The position numbers were made by a program, and so were the translations under genes. 7,080 nt of DNA from assembly GCA_024763295.1 (NCBI GenBank), contig JANTFU010000114.1:1-7080 (forward strand), given 5' to 3'. Source of the DNA: Anaerolineales bacterium (GTDB lineage Bacteria; Chloroflexota; Anaerolineae; Anaerolineales; Villigracilaceae). The number at the start of each line of letters is the position of its first letter. The first letter of the stretch is position 1. Shown one piece after another: positions 6,463 through 7,080 of this stretch. Below the pieces are notes generated by a model. The model made no database searches. It was not told the DNA's origin and saw nothing but the letters and a program-made list of their open reading frames with translations.

Positions 6463-6492
6463 GTTTTTCTCCTTCTTTCATGAATGAAAATG

Positions 6493-6523
6493 GTTTACGG
6501 TTGAACTTTTCAACCTTGTAAAC
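6493..6523. promoter_or_regulatory. Inverted repeat at the predicted transcription start of the binding-protein gene
   Basis: gtttac (6493-6498) pairs with gtaaac (6518-6523), and ggttgaa (6499-6505) with ttcaacc (6509-6515). Together they give 13 pairs with two unpaired bases and a 3-base loop. It begins about four bases from the -10 box at 6527-6532, so it either covers the start point as a repressor site or forms a hairpin at the very 5' end of the mRNA. Confidence 0.5.
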
Positions 6524-6526
6524 GCG

Positions 6527-6555
6527 ATAATATCGTGAAATTGCACATAAGGCAA
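6527..6555 (-). promoter_or_regulatory. Sigma70-type promoter for the binding-protein gene
   Basis: On the minus strand the -35 is TTGCCT (6550-6555) and the -10 is TATTAT (6527-6532), separated by 17 bases. The start point would be near 6520, giving a leader of about 57 bases before the ATG at 6462. The match is good at -10 and fair at -35. Confidence 0.6.
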
Positions 6556-6583
6556 GTGACATAAGGATAGGGAATGTTATAAT
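6556..6583 (+). promoter_or_regulatory. Extended -10 promoter for the DUF4230 gene
   Basis: The -10 is a perfect TATAAT (6578-6583) preceded by TGT (extended -10), and the -35 is GTGACA (6556-6561), one mismatch from consensus, with a 16-base spacer. The start point would be near 6590, about 43 bases before the GTG start. The -35 directly abuts that of the divergent promoter. Confidence 0.72.
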
Positions 6584-6632
6584 TTTTTCACCTTATTTCA
6601 AGACTTGCCCCAGCACGCCGAAGGAGAATTCT

Positions 6633-7080
6633 GTGAAAAATATCGTCTCTATTTTATTAATCATCATCGTGGCGGTCGGTGCTTATACCGTTGTTCAATC
6701 TATACAACAGAGTGCAGACCAAGCACAGCAAGCCATCCAGCCGCTTTCGGATGCCAATCGCGCCATGCAAACGCAGGTTTCTGAACTTATGAACCCCACC
6801 CCAACCGTCATCGCCGATCCGATTACCGTTATCAACGATGTAAAAGGCTTAGCACGTCTTGAAACCATTCAATACAGCATCGAAAAAGTCATCACCGCCG
6901 AAACAGGGCAGGGGACACTTGGCTTCCTCTTTGGCGATCGACTGCTTTTTGTAGCGCATGGCATTGTTATTGCGGGAATCGATATGGAAAAAATTACTCC
7001 AGAAAGTATGCAATTGGAAGGCGAAGTCCTCTACGTTACCCTGCCACCCGCCGAAGTTTTTGTCGCCACCCTTGATAACG
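6633..7080 (+). CDS. DUF4230-family membrane-anchored protein, 3' end outside window
   Basis: 149 codons are visible and the frame stays open at the window edge. The N-terminus is a signal-anchor (about 3-22, IVSILLIIIVAVGAYTVV), followed by a Gln/Ala-rich, possibly coiled-coil stretch (23-52) and a Pro/Thr linker. A DUF4230-like domain starts at about 70: GLARLETIQYSIEKVITAE, FLFGDRLLFVAHG, VIAGIDMEKI and VTLPPAEVFVATLDN. The biochemical role of this family is unknown to me. The GTG start is supported by AAGGAG (6621-6626) six bases upstream and by a strong promoter. It is transcribed away from the transporter and shares only the promoter region, so a functional link is not implied. A family usually over 200 residues suggests at least 60 more residues outside the window. 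Confidence 0.85.
   Translation, partial: MKNIVSILLIIIVAVGAYTVVQSIQQSADQAQQAIQPLSDANRAMQTQVSELMNPTPTVIADPITVINDVKGLARLETIQYSIEKVITAETGQGTLGFLFGDRLLFVAHGIVIAGIDMEKITPESMQLEGEVLYVTLPPAEVFVATLDN

Noticed and set aside
5758..6483. Long open frame on the plus strand (241 codons)
   Set aside because: It lies antisense to the N-terminal module of the binding protein, has no ribosome-binding site and shows no recognisable family; the minus-strand frame is clearly the gene.

Overview
The window looks like chromosomal DNA of a Chloroflexota bacterium, probably Anaerolineae-like. The clues are a lipoprotein with a lipobox followed by an Ala/Glu/Pro-rich tether, an orphan antitoxin and a SanA-like protein of a type I associate with that phylum, and moderate GC with AT-rich intergenic regions. 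This assignment rests on recalled style, not on a marker gene.

Layout. On the minus strand, positions 1-1457 hold three genes read leftward: a SanA/YdcF-family membrane protein (750-1457), a small antitoxin-like protein that overlaps its end (563-760), and an HD-domain hydrolase cut by the window edge (1-494). Positions 1471-1511 hold a hairpin with a T-rich tail that probably ends the next unit. Positions 1615-6462, also minus strand, encode a complete ABC importer of the phosphonate/phosphite/phosphate (PhnCDE) class in the order substrate-binding lipoprotein, phnC, phnE. Positions 6463-6632 form a divergent promoter region, and 6633-7080 (plus strand) begin a DUF4230-family membrane-anchored protein that runs off the right edge.

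The importer is the notable part. Its binding protein is one lipoprotein carrying two complete solute-binding modules: an amino-acid-type (SBP_bac_3) module followed by a PhnD-type module. The permease PhnE is about twice its usual length. It has an added N-terminal anchor and extracytoplasmic Ig-like (IPT/TIG-like) domain, and a block of extra membrane segments inserted between the two halves of the PhnE core. The ATPase PhnC is ordinary. No C-P lyase, phosphonatase or phosphite dehydrogenase gene is present, so the substrate cannot be fixed from this window.

Expression. A strong intrinsic terminator lies between the binding-protein gene and phnC, followed by a 439-bp gene-free stretch with a structured phnC leader. 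This suggests the binding protein is made in excess over the membrane components. The promoters of the binding-protein gene and the DUF4230 gene point away from each other with directly abutting -35 boxes, so they may compete for polymerase.
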